A DNA stretch of 64,000 bases from Actinorhabdospora filicis (GTDB taxonomy: Bacteria > Actinomycetota > Actinomycetes > Mycobacteriales > Micromonosporaceae): NCBI RefSeq assembly GCF_030269765.1, contig NZ_BSTX01000001.1:1309370-1373369 (forward strand), given 5' to 3'. The notes below the pieces were generated by a model that saw only the letters and a list, made by a program, of their open reading frames with translations, did not search any database and had not been told where the DNA came from. Of the stretch, positions 48,892 through 57,078 are shown one piece after another (position 1 is the stretch's first letter; the number at the start of each line of letters is the position of its first letter). Made by a program: the position numbers and the translations under genes.

Positions 48892-49500
48892 TCAGGACTT
48901 GCGGAGGGCCGCCAGCTGCTCGGCGAAGGGCACGACCTCGTCCTCGCCGCGCTTCGCCGTCCCCGACAGGCCGCTCATCAGTCCGGCCAGGTCCCGGCCC
49001 GCCCGCTCGATGCGCGAGGGCAGGGTGTCGGTGATGGCGTCGCCGCTGCCGCCCCAGTCCTCGGAGGCGGCGTAGACGGCCGTGGGCGCCACGATCGCGC
49101 GCAGGTAGGCGAACATCGGGCGCAGCGCGTGCTCCAGCACCAGCGAGTGGCGGGCGGTGCCGCCGGTGGCGGCGATGAGGACGGGCTTGCCGGTGAGCGC
49201 GGTGTTCTCGATGACGTCGAAGAACGACTTGAACAGGCCGCTGTAGGAGGCGGTGAACACCGGCGTGACGGCGATGATCCCGTCGGCCTCGGTGACCGCG
49301 TCGATGACCTCGCGCAGGGCCGCCGAGGGGAAGCCGGTGACCATGTTGTTGGCGATGTCGACGGCCAGGTCGCGCAGCTCCACGACGCGCACCTCCACGT
49401 CCCCGTCCAGCCCGGCGCGGGTGGCCTCGGCCAGCCGGTCGGCGAGCAGGCGGGTGGAGGACGGGCTGCTCAGGCCCGCCGAGACGGCGACGAGCTTCAT
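48892..49500 (-). CDS. NAD(P)H-dependent FMN reductase (CE1759-like)
   Basis: This 202-residue flavodoxin-fold reductase begins MKLVAVSAGLSSPSSTRLLADRLAEA (FMN phosphate site SxxSSTR). It has ITPVFTASYSGLFKSFFDVIE-like flavin contacts (VTPVFTASYSGLFKSF) and ATGGTARHSLVLEHALRPMFAYL. It supplies reduced flavin to the luciferase-like monooxygenase encoded just upstream in the same operon; such pairs are known as the CE1758/CE1759 LLM duo. ATG 49500 is the conserved start. A terminator follows. Confidence 0.9.
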   Translation of the reverse strand: MKLVAVSAGLSSPSSTRLLADRLAEATRAGLDGDVEVRVVELRDLAVDIANNMVTGFPSAALREVIDAVTEADGIIAVTPVFTASYSGLFKSFFDVIENTALTGKPVLIAATGGTARHSLVLEHALRPMFAYLRAIVAPTAVYAASEDWGGSGDAITDTLPSRIERAGRDLAGLMSGLSGTAKRGEDEVVPFAEQLAALRKS

Positions 49501-49575
49501 CGTGGTGTCCTTCCGGAGGGATCGGGGTCGGCGGCGGTCCGGGGTCCGCACCGCCGCCGACCGTACCGTGTGGAC

Positions 49576-50673
49576 CTAGGCGCTGACAGGGTCGGTGAGA
49601 TCGGCGTCACGCTTGGCCACGAGGGCGGCGTGCGTGGGGGCGTCCGGGACGGTGTCCGGGCGGCCCTTGGCGAACTCGGCCCGCAGCGTCGGGAGGATCT
49701 CGCCGAGCAGGTCGAGCTGCTCCAGGACGGTCTTGAGCGGCAGCCCGGCGTGGTCGACGAGGAACAGCTGGCGCTGGTAGTCGCCGTAGGTCTGCCGGTA
49801 GGAGAGGGTCTTCTCGATGACCTCCTGCGGGCTGCCCACGACCAGCGGCGTCTCGCGGGTGAACTCCTCCATCGAGGGGCCGTGCCCGTAGACGGGCGCG
49901 TTGTCGAAGTAGGGGCGGAACTCGCGGACGGCGTCCTGGGAGTTCTTGCGCATGAAGAACTGCCCGCCGGCGCCCACGATGGCCTGGTCCGGCGTCCCGT
50001 GCCCGTAGAAGGCGAAGCGCTCCCGGTAGAGGTCGATGAGCCGCTTGAAGTGGTCGCGCGGCCAGAAGATGTTGTTGGCGAAGAACCCGTCGCCGTAGTA
50101 GGCGGCCTGCTCGGCGATCTCCGGCGAGCGGATCGAGCCGTGCCACACGAAGGGCGCGACGCCGTCCAGCGGCCGGGGCGTGGACGTGAAGCCCTGCAGC
50201 GGCGTGCGGAAGCGTCCCTCCCAGTCGACGACGTCCTCGCGCCACAGCTTGTGCAGCAGCGCGTAGTTCTCGATGGCCAGCGGGATGCCCTGGCGGATGT
50301 CCTTGCCGAACCACGGGTAGACCGGCCCGGTGTTACCCCGGCCCATCATCAGGTCGACGCGGCCGTCGGCGAGGTGCTGGAGCATCGCGAAGTCCTCGGC
50401 GATCTTGACCGGGTCGTTGGTCGTGATCAGCGTCGTGGACGTCGACAGGATCAGCTTCTCGGTCTTGGCCGCGATCCAGCCGAGCATCGTCGTCGGCGAC
50501 GACGGCACGAACGGCGGGTTGTGGTGCTCGCCGGTGGCGAAGACGTCGAGCCCGACCTCCTCGGCCTTGAGGGCGATGGCGGTCATGGCCTTGATGCGCT
50601 CGTTCTCCGTCGGCTCCCGCCCGGTGGTCGGGTCGGGGGTGACGTCGCCGACGGTGAAGATGCCGAACTGCAT
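49576..50673 (-). CDS. LLM class flavin-dependent oxidoreductase (CE1758-like)
   Basis: This 365-residue luciferase-like TIM-barrel protein begins MQFGIFTVGDVTPDPTTG and contains EEVGLDVFATGEHHNPPFVPSSP, LSTSTTLITTNDPVKIAEDFAMLQHLADGRVDLMMGRGN and YYGDGFFANNIFWP. ATG 50673 with GGGAGT eight bases upstream is preferred to GTG 50682. It uses FMNH2 from the downstream reductase (75-bp gap) to oxidise an unknown substrate. Confidence 0.92.
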   Translation of the reverse strand: MQFGIFTVGDVTPDPTTGREPTENERIKAMTAIALKAEEVGLDVFATGEHHNPPFVPSSPTTMLGWIAAKTEKLILSTSTTLITTNDPVKIAEDFAMLQHLADGRVDLMMGRGNTGPVYPWFGKDIRQGIPLAIENYALLHKLWREDVVDWEGRFRTPLQGFTSTPRPLDGVAPFVWHGSIRSPEIAEQAAYYGDGFFANNIFWPRDHFKRLIDLYRERFAFYGHGTPDQAIVGAGGQFFMRKNSQDAVREFRPYFDNAPVYGHGPSMEEFTRETPLVVGSPQEVIEKTLSYRQTYGDYQRQLFLVDHAGLPLKTVLEQLDLLGEILPTLRAEFAKGRPDTVPDAPTHAALVAKRDADLTDPVSA

Positions 50674-50781
50674 GTGAATCACTCCCGATGAGTCTTTTGC
50701 TGACGTGTCAGCCTTCGATGTGGGTAACGGTAGACCACCCGGGGCTATTCCGGGAGCACGGGGTGGGTGGCGTCGGGCACA

Positions 50782-51369
50782 TCAGCGCGGGATCGGGACG
50801 AGGCCGCAGGTCCAGCGCGAGCGGGTCAGCAGGCCGGGGGTGACGGGGAGGGCGGTGAGGCGCTCGGCGAGGACGAAGGCGGCGGCGGAGTGATGCCCGA
50901 ACGCGCCTTCGGGATCCAGGTCGAACCCGGCCGCCCGCAGCTCCGGCAGGAGGTCGGCGGACACCTCGGCCCCGGCGGCGAAGAGCGGCTCGAAGTCGAG
51001 CCGGGAGACGCCGTCGTCCCAGAACCGGAAGTGGTCGGCGGCATTGACGTTCCTGAAGTGCGCGACCGCCCGGCGGCCGTGCGACAGCGGGCCGCCGACC
51101 GCGTCGGAAACGCCCAGGTGGCCGTTGGGTTCGAGCATGAGCGCCCACTCGCCGAGGCGGGTCACGGCCGCGTACTGGAGGCCGTCCTCCAGCACGGCGT
51201 GCGCGGCCTCGTCCGCGCCCAGGACGCCGACGGTCTCCCCGAGCGGCTCGGCGGAGAGCGCGGCGAGCAGTCCCGGTGGATCGATCGCGCGGACGGCGGT
51301 GAAGCAGTAGGCCTCGGCCAGCTCGGGGAAGTCCGTCTCGAACCAGGCGTAGTCGGCGGGTGTGCTCAT
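50782..51369 (-). CDS. DUF6461-type protein
   Basis: This 195-residue soluble protein begins STPADYAWFETDFPELAEAYCFTAV and contains GEWALMLEPNGHLGVSDAVGGPLSHGRRAVAHFRNVNAADHFRFWDDGVSRLDFEPLFAAG-type sequence (WALMLEPNG and FRNVNA... stretches). This pattern matches actinobacterial DUF6461 proteins as I recall them. ATG 51369 is the natural start; the longer frame to 51459 is not needed. The function is unknown. It is a single gene, divergent from the secreted protein at 51537. Confidence 0.75.
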   Translation of the reverse strand: MSTPADYAWFETDFPELAEAYCFTAVRAIDPPGLLAALSAEPLGETVGVLGADEAAHAVLEDGLQYAAVTRLGEWALMLEPNGHLGVSDAVGGPLSHGRRAVAHFRNVNAADHFRFWDDGVSRLDFEPLFAAGAEVSADLLPELRAAGFDLDPEGAFGHHSAAAFVLAERLTALPVTPGLLTRSRWTCGLVPIPR

Positions 51370-51536
51370 CGGGCCATCCTCACACCGCATCCCCAACCGC
51401 ATAGCCACCCCCGAAAGATCGACTCCCGCCCGCCCCCACGCCCTCAAGCTATGGCCCACCTCACCCTTTCACTGATATAACCGTCCACCGAAGGGCAGCG
51501 GAAAGCGCTGTCCGAACACAGGAAGGACCGCTTCAC

Positions 51537-51902
51537 ATGCGCAAGATCCTGGGAATCATCGGCGCGGCGGCCGCGATCACCGGCGGCTCGCTCGTCGCGG
51601 CGGCTCCGGCGCAGGCCGCGGCCTCCTGCACGCTCGTGCAGAGCGAGATCTATAACGGCGCCAACATCATTCAGTGGGTCACCGGGCTCGAAGGCTGCTC
51701 CGGGGACGTCTACTGGGAGGTCCAGAGCCAGGCCGCCGACGGCACGTGGTCGCTCTGGAGCAGCGACACCACGCACTACGACGACAACACCACCACCTAC
51801 ACCGGCGACATCGAGCTGCCGTGCATGCTGCGGGTGCACGCGCAGTTCGGGACGCAGTCGAAGACGACGGCCGCCGCGCGCAACAACAACTGCGGCGGGT
51901 GA
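51537..51902 (+). CDS. Small secreted protein
   Basis: This 121-residue protein has a clear signal peptide (MRKILGIIGAAAAITGGSLV, then AAAPAQA-A cleavage). The mature part of about 93 residues has four Cys (SCTLVQ, EGCSGDVYWE, LPCMLRVH, NNNCGG), is rich in Thr and Tyr, and is probably a small disulfide-linked beta protein. AGGAAGGA lies upstream of ATG 51537. It is monocistronic. No family is recognised; small secreted Cys proteins of this size in actinomycetes include inhibitors and structural proteins. Confidence 0.8.
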   Translation: MRKILGIIGAAAAITGGSLVAAAPAQAAASCTLVQSEIYNGANIIQWVTGLEGCSGDVYWEVQSQAADGTWSLWSSDTTHYDDNTTTYTGDIELPCMLRVHAQFGTQSKTTAAARNNNCGG

Positions 51903-52045
51903 CCGCCTCCGCCCGCCGCCGCCCGGCGCGGTGGCGGGCGGCGTGGTGCGACCCGGGTCACCGCCCTCGACCGGCTCACCTGAACGATCGGTAGGCTCGA
52001 CGCGTCCGCGCGCATCGAAGCGCCGAGCGTGAAGGGTGAACAACC

Positions 52046-52447
52046 ATGAGTACGCGAATCCGGGTCGTGGTGGCCAAGCCTGGCCTGGACGGCCATGACC
52101 GGGGAGCCAAGGTCGTCGCGCGCGCCCTCAGGGACGCGGGCATGGAGGTCGTCTACACCGGCCTGCACCAGACGCCCGAGCAGATCGTGGCGACCGCGGT
52201 CGCCGAGGACGCCCAGGTCGTCGGCCTGTCGGTGCTGTCCGGCGCGCACATGACCCTCTTCGCCAAGGTCATCGAGCTGCTCAATGAGCGCGGCGCGGAG
52301 GACATCGTCGTCTTCGGCGGCGGCATCATCCCCGAAGAGGACATCGCGCCGCTCACCGAGATGGGCGTCGCCAAGATCTTCACCCCCGGGGCGACCACCG
52401 CCTCCATCGTCGAATGGGTGCGCGGGAACGTCAAGACGCCCGCCTGA
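52046..52447 (+). CDS. Cobalamin (B12)-binding domain protein
   Basis: This 133-residue protein matches the small B12-binding subunit of methylmalonyl/isobutyryl-CoA mutases: [33 protein letters not shown] carries the DxHxxG motif whose His ligates cobalt, followed by [15 protein letters not shown] and [16 protein letters not shown]. It would work with a separate large mutase subunit not encoded in this window. ATG 52046 fits. A strong terminator separates it from the RiPP candidate locus. No B12 riboswitch is apparent in the 140 bp upstream. Confidence 0.93.
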   Translation: MSTRIRVVVAKPGLDGHDRGAKVVARALRDAGMEVVYTGLHQTPEQIVATAVAEDAQVVGLSVLSGAHMTLFAKVIELLNERGAEDIVVFGGGIIPEEDIAPLTEMGVAKIFTPGATTASIVEWVRGNVKTPA

Positions 52448-52460
52448 TCCCACCAGCGCG

Positions 52461-52493
52461 AAGACCCCGTCGGCCGATGGCCGGCGGGGTCTT
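52461..52493 (+). terminator. Intrinsic terminator before the RiPP locus
   Basis: Arms AAGACCCCGTCGGCC (52461-52475) and GGCCGGCGGGGTCTT (52479-52493), one G-T pair, three-base loop, then TTCG. It insulates the downstream locus from the B12-binding gene. Confidence 0.88.
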
Positions 52494-52514
52494 TTCGCTG
52501 CTCGGACCCAGAGT

Positions 52515-52533
52515 GCATACGCGACCGCATACG
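52515..52533 (+). promoter_or_regulatory. Direct repeat in the RiPP locus promoter region
   Basis: GCATACG occurs at 52515-52521 and 52527-52533, 12 bp apart, upstream of a TAGACT -10-like box (52561-52566) and the precursor start. Direct heptamers of this spacing are the kind of site used by SARP or response regulators. No cognate regulator gene is adjacent. Confidence 0.4.
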
Positions 52534-52629
52534 TGCCCCCATGGGCGACGTGGATCTTCCTAGACTCCGTCCTCATCTGACAGTGCCGGGCGCATGACCG
52601 TGCGTCCTGCTCGGTTACGGGAGGCAGAA

Positions 52630-52764
52630 ATGACAGTCAAAACACGTAAGCCGAAGGTCACCGTCCAGAAGACCGACATCGTCCTGGGCGCACTGGAGCA
52701 GAAGACCCCCGCCGCGAAGGCGTCGCACGTCACCTGCCAGGTCCACAACTACTACTGCTTCTAG
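52630..52764 (+). CDS. Candidate RiPP (lanthipeptide-like) precursor peptide
   Basis: This 44-residue peptide starts at ATG 52630 with GGGAGG five bases upstream. Its basic leader has a helical DIVLGALEQK stretch and then TPAAKA, followed by a short aromatic, Cys-containing C-terminus SHVTCQVHNYYCF. Ser and Thr could be dehydrated and the two Cys could form thioether rings. Nine bases later a LanM-type dehydratase gene begins, which is the strongest reason to call it a precursor. No signal peptide is present. The mature product and cleavage site are unknown. Confidence 0.85.
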   Translation: MTVKTRKPKVTVQKTDIVLGALEQKTPAAKASHVTCQVHNYYCF

Positions 52765-52772
52765 GCGCCACC

Positions 52773-54917
52773 GTGACCGTCCCGCCCGTCCCCGAAACGC
52801 TGTGGCGTCCCGTGCGGGCACGCCCCAGCCGAACACCGGCGCGCCTCGTGGAGGCGATCCTGGCCGGGACGGGCGGGGCGGCCCTGCCGCCGGTGGTCCG
52901 CGTGGGCCCCGGCGGCGTGTGGCGCTTCGACCACCACGTCGGCGACCCGGACGTGATCGCCGCCGCGCTGGCCGAGCCGCGCTTCGCCGCCTGGGCCGAT
53001 CTCGCCGCGCGGCTGGACGCCTGGTGCGACGACCCGGTCGTCACCCTGGCCTCCTTCGCGCCGCTGCTGCGCGAGGTCTTCACCGCCTGCGCCCTGGGCC
53101 GCGCGCCGGATCCGGCGGCCGAGTTCGCCGCCGCCACCGCCGCGATGGAGTCGTTCCAGCGCCGCCTGGACCGCGACCTGCGCACCGCGTGGCCGCGCGA
53201 TCCGCGGCTGGCCGGGCCGGTCCTGGCCGTGGAGGCCCACGACGGCGAGACCCACAATCACCGGCAGCGCGTGCTGCGGCTGCGCATGGCCGGTGGCGGC
53301 TCGGTCGCCTACAAACCACGCCCGGCCGGGTGCGAGGACGTCTTCGCCGCCCCACGCGGCTCGGTGTTCTCGCTGCTGAACCGCGTCTCCGGCGGCGCGG
53401 TCCGGCTGCCGGTGTTCCGGACCTGGCGCGGCAAGGGCCGCGACCGGCGCGCCTACTCCTGGTCGGAGTGGATCGAGCCCGGCCCCCAGGGCGTCCTGCT
53501 GGCCGACGGGGACGAGGAGCTGCGCGGCACGGTCCTGTCCCCGGAACGCGCCGGGACCTTCTGGCGCCGCGCGGGCGAGCTGACCGCCGTCGCCTACGCC
53601 TTCGGGCTGTCCGATCTCATCGCCGGGAACCTCCTCGTCGGCGGCGACGGGCCGCTCTACTACCCGGTGGACCTCGAAGTCGTCCTGAACCCGGGCACGG
53701 CGCTGGCCGCGACCGGCCTGGTCCCGGACGGCCACGGCACCCACCACGTCGGGCTGGAGAACACCGCCCGCTGGTGCGCCGTGGACGGCCCGCTCGCCGC
53801 GTTCCTCCCCGGCCCCGGCGGCCTGGCGCTCGTGCGCCGCCGCTCCGCCTGGGGCGAGCCGGACAGCCGGACCGTGGTCGCCGACACCGAGGGCCGCGTC
53901 GGCTACGGCCCCTACGCGCCCGCGTTCGTGCGCGGGATGTTCGAGGCGTGGGTGCTGATGTGCCGGTACCGCGAGGAGCTGGCCGCGCGGCTGGAGCGCG
54001 ACTTCGCCGTCCGGGTGCTGCTGCGCTCGACCGCGGAGTACACCGGGGACGACCCGCCCGGCGACCCGACGCCCGCCGAGGCCGCCCAGCTCGCGCGCGG
54101 CGACGTCCCCTACTTCTTCCGCTCCGCCGGCGGCGGCCCGCTGCTGACCGTGGACGGACCGGCGGGCGAGGCCGAATCGGACCTGCCGCCCGACGCCGGG
54201 CTGCGCGCGGGCGCGCGCCTGGACCTGTCGAGCCTCGGCATCGCCCTGCGCGACGCGCTCGCCTACGCCGCGCCGGGCGAGCTGGCCGGGCACGGCGTGC
54301 GCGTCACCCCCGACTCCGCGGTCATCGACTGGCCGGAAGGCGGCCGCTCCTTCACCTGGACCTGGTCGCCGGAGTCGGTCCGGCTACACACCGACCCGGC
54401 GGCGGGCGAACTCGCCGCCCGGCTGCTCCGGCTCGACCGGCTGGACACGTCCCTGCGCGTCGAGTGGACCGAGGGCGGCTTCAGCGACACCGCGCTGGAG
54501 GAGAAGATGCGCGCGCTCACCGACGAGGGCATGGCGCTGCTGGCCGAACTGGACGACTGGCCCACGCCCGCGTGGGTCGGCACCGCCGCCGCTGAGGCCG
54601 CCGGCCGCCTCGTCCAGCACGCCGACGGGCACCGCGAGCTGCGCGAGCGCTGCCTGGCGCGGATGACGGCGGCGATGGAGCGCGGCGAGCTGCCCGGTAA
54701 GGACGTCGCGTACACCACCGACGCGCTGCGTGTGGGCGACGGCCGATCGCAGGTCTACGGCACGAAGTTCACGCCGGTCGACGGCGTCCTGGTCCCCCTG
54801 CCCATCGAGGATCCCGGCGGCGTCGACGCGCGCCGGGCGGCGATGGGCCTGGGGACGCTCGCCGAGTACACCGTCGTGATCCGGAACCGCTTCGGAACGG
54901 GAGGCACCACCTCGTGA
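52773..54917 (+). CDS. Stand-alone LanM-type (DUF4135) dehydratase
   Basis: This 714-residue protein is similar in motif order to the N-terminal kinase-like dehydratase of class II lanthipeptide synthetases: HDGETHNHR (Asp157, His161), SVAYKPRP (Lys181), SDLIAGNLLVG (Asp281, Asn286), YYPVDLEVVLNPG (Asp300, Glu302) and VRVLLRSTAEY (Arg418, Thr420). It would phosphorylate and eliminate Ser/Thr of the precursor. The usual C-terminal LanC cyclase domain with its zinc ligands is absent, and the protein ends after about 700 residues. GTG 52773 follows the precursor by eight bases. Its stop overlaps the next start (GTGA). Confidence 0.88.
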   Translation: MTVPPVPETLWRPVRARPSRTPARLVEAILAGTGGAALPPVVRVGPGGVWRFDHHVGDPDVIAAALAEPRFAAWADLAARLDAWCDDPVVTLASFAPLLREVFTACALGRAPDPAAEFAAATAAMESFQRRLDRDLRTAWPRDPRLAGPVLAVEAHDGETHNHRQRVLRLRMAGGGSVAYKPRPAGCEDVFAAPRGSVFSLLNRVSGGAVRLPVFRTWRGKGRDRRAYSWSEWIEPGPQGVLLADGDEELRGTVLSPERAGTFWRRAGELTAVAYAFGLSDLIAGNLLVGGDGPLYYPVDLEVVLNPGTALAATGLVPDGHGTHHVGLENTARWCAVDGPLAAFLPGPGGLALVRRRSAWGEPDSRTVVADTEGRVGYGPYAPAFVRGMFEAWVLMCRYREELAARLERDFAVRVLLRSTAEYTGDDPPGDPTPAEAAQLARGDVPYFFRSAGGGPLLTVDGPAGEAESDLPPDAGLRAGARLDLSSLGIALRDALAYAAPGELAGHGVRVTPDSAVIDWPEGGRSFTWTWSPESVRLHTDPAAGELAARLLRLDRLDTSLRVEWTEGGFSDTALEEKMRALTDEGMALLAELDDWPTPAWVGTAAAEAAGRLVQHADGHRELRERCLARMTAAMERGELPGKDVAYTTDALRVGDGRSQVYGTKFTPVDGVLVPLPIEDPGGVDARRAAMGLGTLAEYTVVIRNRFGTGGTTS

Positions 54918-55975
54918 ACTGGTCCAGCTTCGCCGAGAAGCACTGGGAGGAGGGCCCCGCGTTGATCGCGGGCTCACCCCCGGTGGATCCGGCGCGCGCG
55001 TTCACGCTGCTGGCGACGTCGGCCGAGCCCTTCCGCACCGGCAGCCGCCACCGCGTCCTGCCCGCCGTCCGCTTCCACCAAGGGGACGGCCGCAGCGCGG
55101 CACCCGGGGACATGCTGCCCGCGCCCGGCGAGGACCTCACCGGCTACGCCGCGCGCGTCGCCGGACCGGACGGCTGGCTGATCGAGGCCGAGCAGCCGCT
55201 GTTCCTCGACTGGCCACTGTGGTCGGCGGTCCGCGATCTGCTGGACGGGCTGTGGCGCGAGGTCGGCGCCCCCGTCGCACCGGTCGTGGCCGAGCTGACC
55301 GCCGGGGACGCGTGGTCGCGCGCGCCCGGCACCGGGGAGACGCACGCGATGCTGACGTGGGTCCTGGCCGGGCGGCTGCGGACACGCCTCGGCGAGGAGA
55401 CCCTGGAGGCGGGAGCGGGCGATCTCCTCTACTGGCCGGCCGGCACCGTCCACGCCGACGAGTACACCGAGCCGACGCTGACGCTGCGCGTCCACGTCCC
55501 CACCGATCCGCGCATGGCGACCATGCACGCCCGCGAGACCCTCATCGAGCTCATGGACGCCGGGTACGGCGACGACCGTGTGCCCTACGTGGGCGACGGG
55601 CCGTTCCCGCTGGCGCGGACCGTGGACCTGGTGAGCGGCATCGTCGACTCCGGCGAGCTGACCCGGCTCCTGCGGCTGCGGTGGGCGGCCCGGCGCAGCG
55701 CCGCCGGACTCGATCCGGCGCCCGCCCCGCGCCCGCCGGAGCTGCCCGAGGACTGCCGGATCCGCGTCACCGGCGAGGTCCTGCGCGTCCGCGCCGGCAA
55801 CGACGGCGTCGTGTGGGCGGCCAACGGGCACGCCTTCACCCTGCGCGGCTCCGACGCCGGGCGGATCCTGCGGCGGCTGACCGCGCGCGGGACGGCGTCC
55901 ACCACCGACTTCCCGGGCGCGTTCGCGCTGCTACAGCGGCTCTACCAGGTCCGCGTGATCGACATGGAGGACTGA
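54914..55975 (+). CDS. JmjC/cupin-like protein with degenerate iron site and C-terminal winged-helix-like domain
   Basis: This 353-residue paralogue of the next gene shares its start (NWSSFAEKHWEEGPALI) and the core GAGDLLYWPAGTVHADEY. Where the sister has His147-x-Asp149, this protein has Thr140-Gly-Glu142; only the distal His (180) is kept, so the 2-His-1-Asp iron triad is incomplete. Residues about 275-353 form an extra small domain (RIRVTGEVLRVRAGNDG ... LLQRLYQVRVID) resembling the winged helix at the end of ROX oxygenases. It may act as a recognition or scaffold subunit. GTG 54914 overlaps the dehydratase stop. Confidence 0.82.
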   Translation: MNWSSFAEKHWEEGPALIAGSPPVDPARAFTLLATSAEPFRTGSRHRVLPAVRFHQGDGRSAAPGDMLPAPGEDLTGYAARVAGPDGWLIEAEQPLFLDWPLWSAVRDLLDGLWREVGAPVAPVVAELTAGDAWSRAPGTGETHAMLTWVLAGRLRTRLGEETLEAGAGDLLYWPAGTVHADEYTEPTLTLRVHVPTDPRMATMHARETLIELMDAGYGDDRVPYVGDGPFPLARTVDLVSGIVDSGELTRLLRLRWAARRSAAGLDPAPAPRPPELPEDCRIRVTGEVLRVRAGNDGVVWAANGHAFTLRGSDAGRILRRLTARGTASTTDFPGAFALLQRLYQVRVIDMED

Positions 55976-55976
55976 C

Positions 55977-56933
55977 ATGACCGAGAACGGAGTGGACAGC
56001 CCCCTCACCGTCATCGACCGGCTCGACTGGGCCGAGTTCGCCGAGCTGTACTGGGAGAAGCGCCCGGTGCTGATCAAGGACGTCCGGCCGCGCCCCTTCG
56101 CCGCCGACGAGGTCTTCCGCGCCGCCGCGCGCGCGACCACGGCGGCGTTCTCCGTCGCCGACCGCCGACTCGACATCGCCCTGCCCCCGGAACCCGGGGA
56201 CGGCGACCTCGCCGGGTACCACTCACGCGTGTCGGCCACGCTGGACGGACGCCGCTATGCCCTGGTGGTCAGCGTCTTCCACGCCTTCGACCACGGCCTG
56301 TGGAAACGCGAGACCGACTTCTACGCCGGACTGTGGGAGCAGGTCGGGCTGCCGCTCACCGGCGCCATCACCACGATGTTCCACGGCACCTACGAGCACA
56401 GCCCCGTGGGCGTCCACAAGGACCGGTTCACCACCTTCATGTTCGCCCTGTCCGGGCGCAAGCGCATGCGCTTCTGGACCGAACGCCCCTGGACGCACGA
56501 CGTGACCACCGTCCTGGACTACCGCGAGTACCTCGGCACGTCCTTCGTCGGTGAGGTCGAGCCCGGTGACCTGCTCTACTGGCCCTCGGCCTACTACCAC
56601 GTCGGGGAGAACCTCGGCGGCGGTCCGGCGACCAGCGTCAACGTCGGCGTTCCCATCCACGGGCACCGGGCCGAGTACGACCTGGACTGCCTGCTGGCCG
56701 ACCCCGACCCCGACCTCGACCTGCCGGCCCGGCCGGACACGATCGCGGCGAAGCTGGCGCCGGTGAGCGCCTCGATGTTCACCGAGGGCACCCGGCTCCC
56801 CGACGCGCTCACCCAGACCGTCACGGCGATGGGCGCGGTGGCGCGCGGACGCGGGCGGCGGCTGGCGGAACTGGAGCTCGCCCTGCGCGGCTCACGCGGC
56901 TTCGCGCCCGTCCCCCACGAGACCGCCCGGTGA
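55977..56933 (+). CDS. JmjC/cupin-like Fe(II)/2-oxoglutarate oxygenase
   Basis: This 318-residue protein begins RLDWAEFAELYWEKRPVLIKDV, a typical ROX/cupin-4 N-terminus. The double-stranded beta helix has PVGVHKDRFTTFMFALSG (His147, Asp149) and GDLLYWPSAYYHVGEN (His208), an intact HxD...H iron triad. It probably hydroxylates or otherwise oxidises the peptide encoded by this operon. ATG 55977 comes one base after the sister gene's stop. A C-terminal helical extension lacks the extra winged-helix-like domain of the sister. It is the last gene of the four-gene locus. Confidence 0.88.
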   Translation: MTENGVDSPLTVIDRLDWAEFAELYWEKRPVLIKDVRPRPFAADEVFRAAARATTAAFSVADRRLDIALPPEPGDGDLAGYHSRVSATLDGRRYALVVSVFHAFDHGLWKRETDFYAGLWEQVGLPLTGAITTMFHGTYEHSPVGVHKDRFTTFMFALSGRKRMRFWTERPWTHDVTTVLDYREYLGTSFVGEVEPGDLLYWPSAYYHVGENLGGGPATSVNVGVPIHGHRAEYDLDCLLADPDPDLDLPARPDTIAAKLAPVSASMFTEGTRLPDALTQTVTAMGAVARGRGRRLAELELALRGSRGFAPVPHETAR

Positions 56934-56970
56934 CGCGGGCCACACCCACGCGAACGGCGGTGAACAAAAA

Positions 56971-56999
56971 GGAGCGGCGGTCCCCCGGACCGCCGCTCC
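56971..56999 (-). terminator. Perfect hairpin after the RiPP locus, minus polarity
   Basis: Arms GGAGCGGCGGTCC and GGACCGCCGCTCC around CCC. The five A residues before it give TTTTT on the minus strand, the orientation of a minus-strand intrinsic terminator, yet no minus-strand gene precedes it. It may also end the plus-strand RiPP operon 38 bp upstream. Confidence 0.6.
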
Positions 57000-57041
57000 C
57001 CCTCGTGCCAAGGCCTCGAACGACCTCACTCGCGCATAAAC

Positions 57042-57078
57042 GAGGGACCGGACGCACCCCTCAGACGTCCGGTCCCTC
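57042..57078. repeat. Second hairpin, 13-bp stem
   Basis: Arms GAGGGACCGGACG (57042-57054) and CGTCCGGTCCCTC (57066-57078) with an 11-base loop. There is no strong U-run on either strand. Confidence 0.7.

Noticed and set aside
51903..52045. Possible cobalamin riboswitch before the B12-binding protein gene
   Set aside because: The spacer is too short and no B12-box-like sequence is visible.
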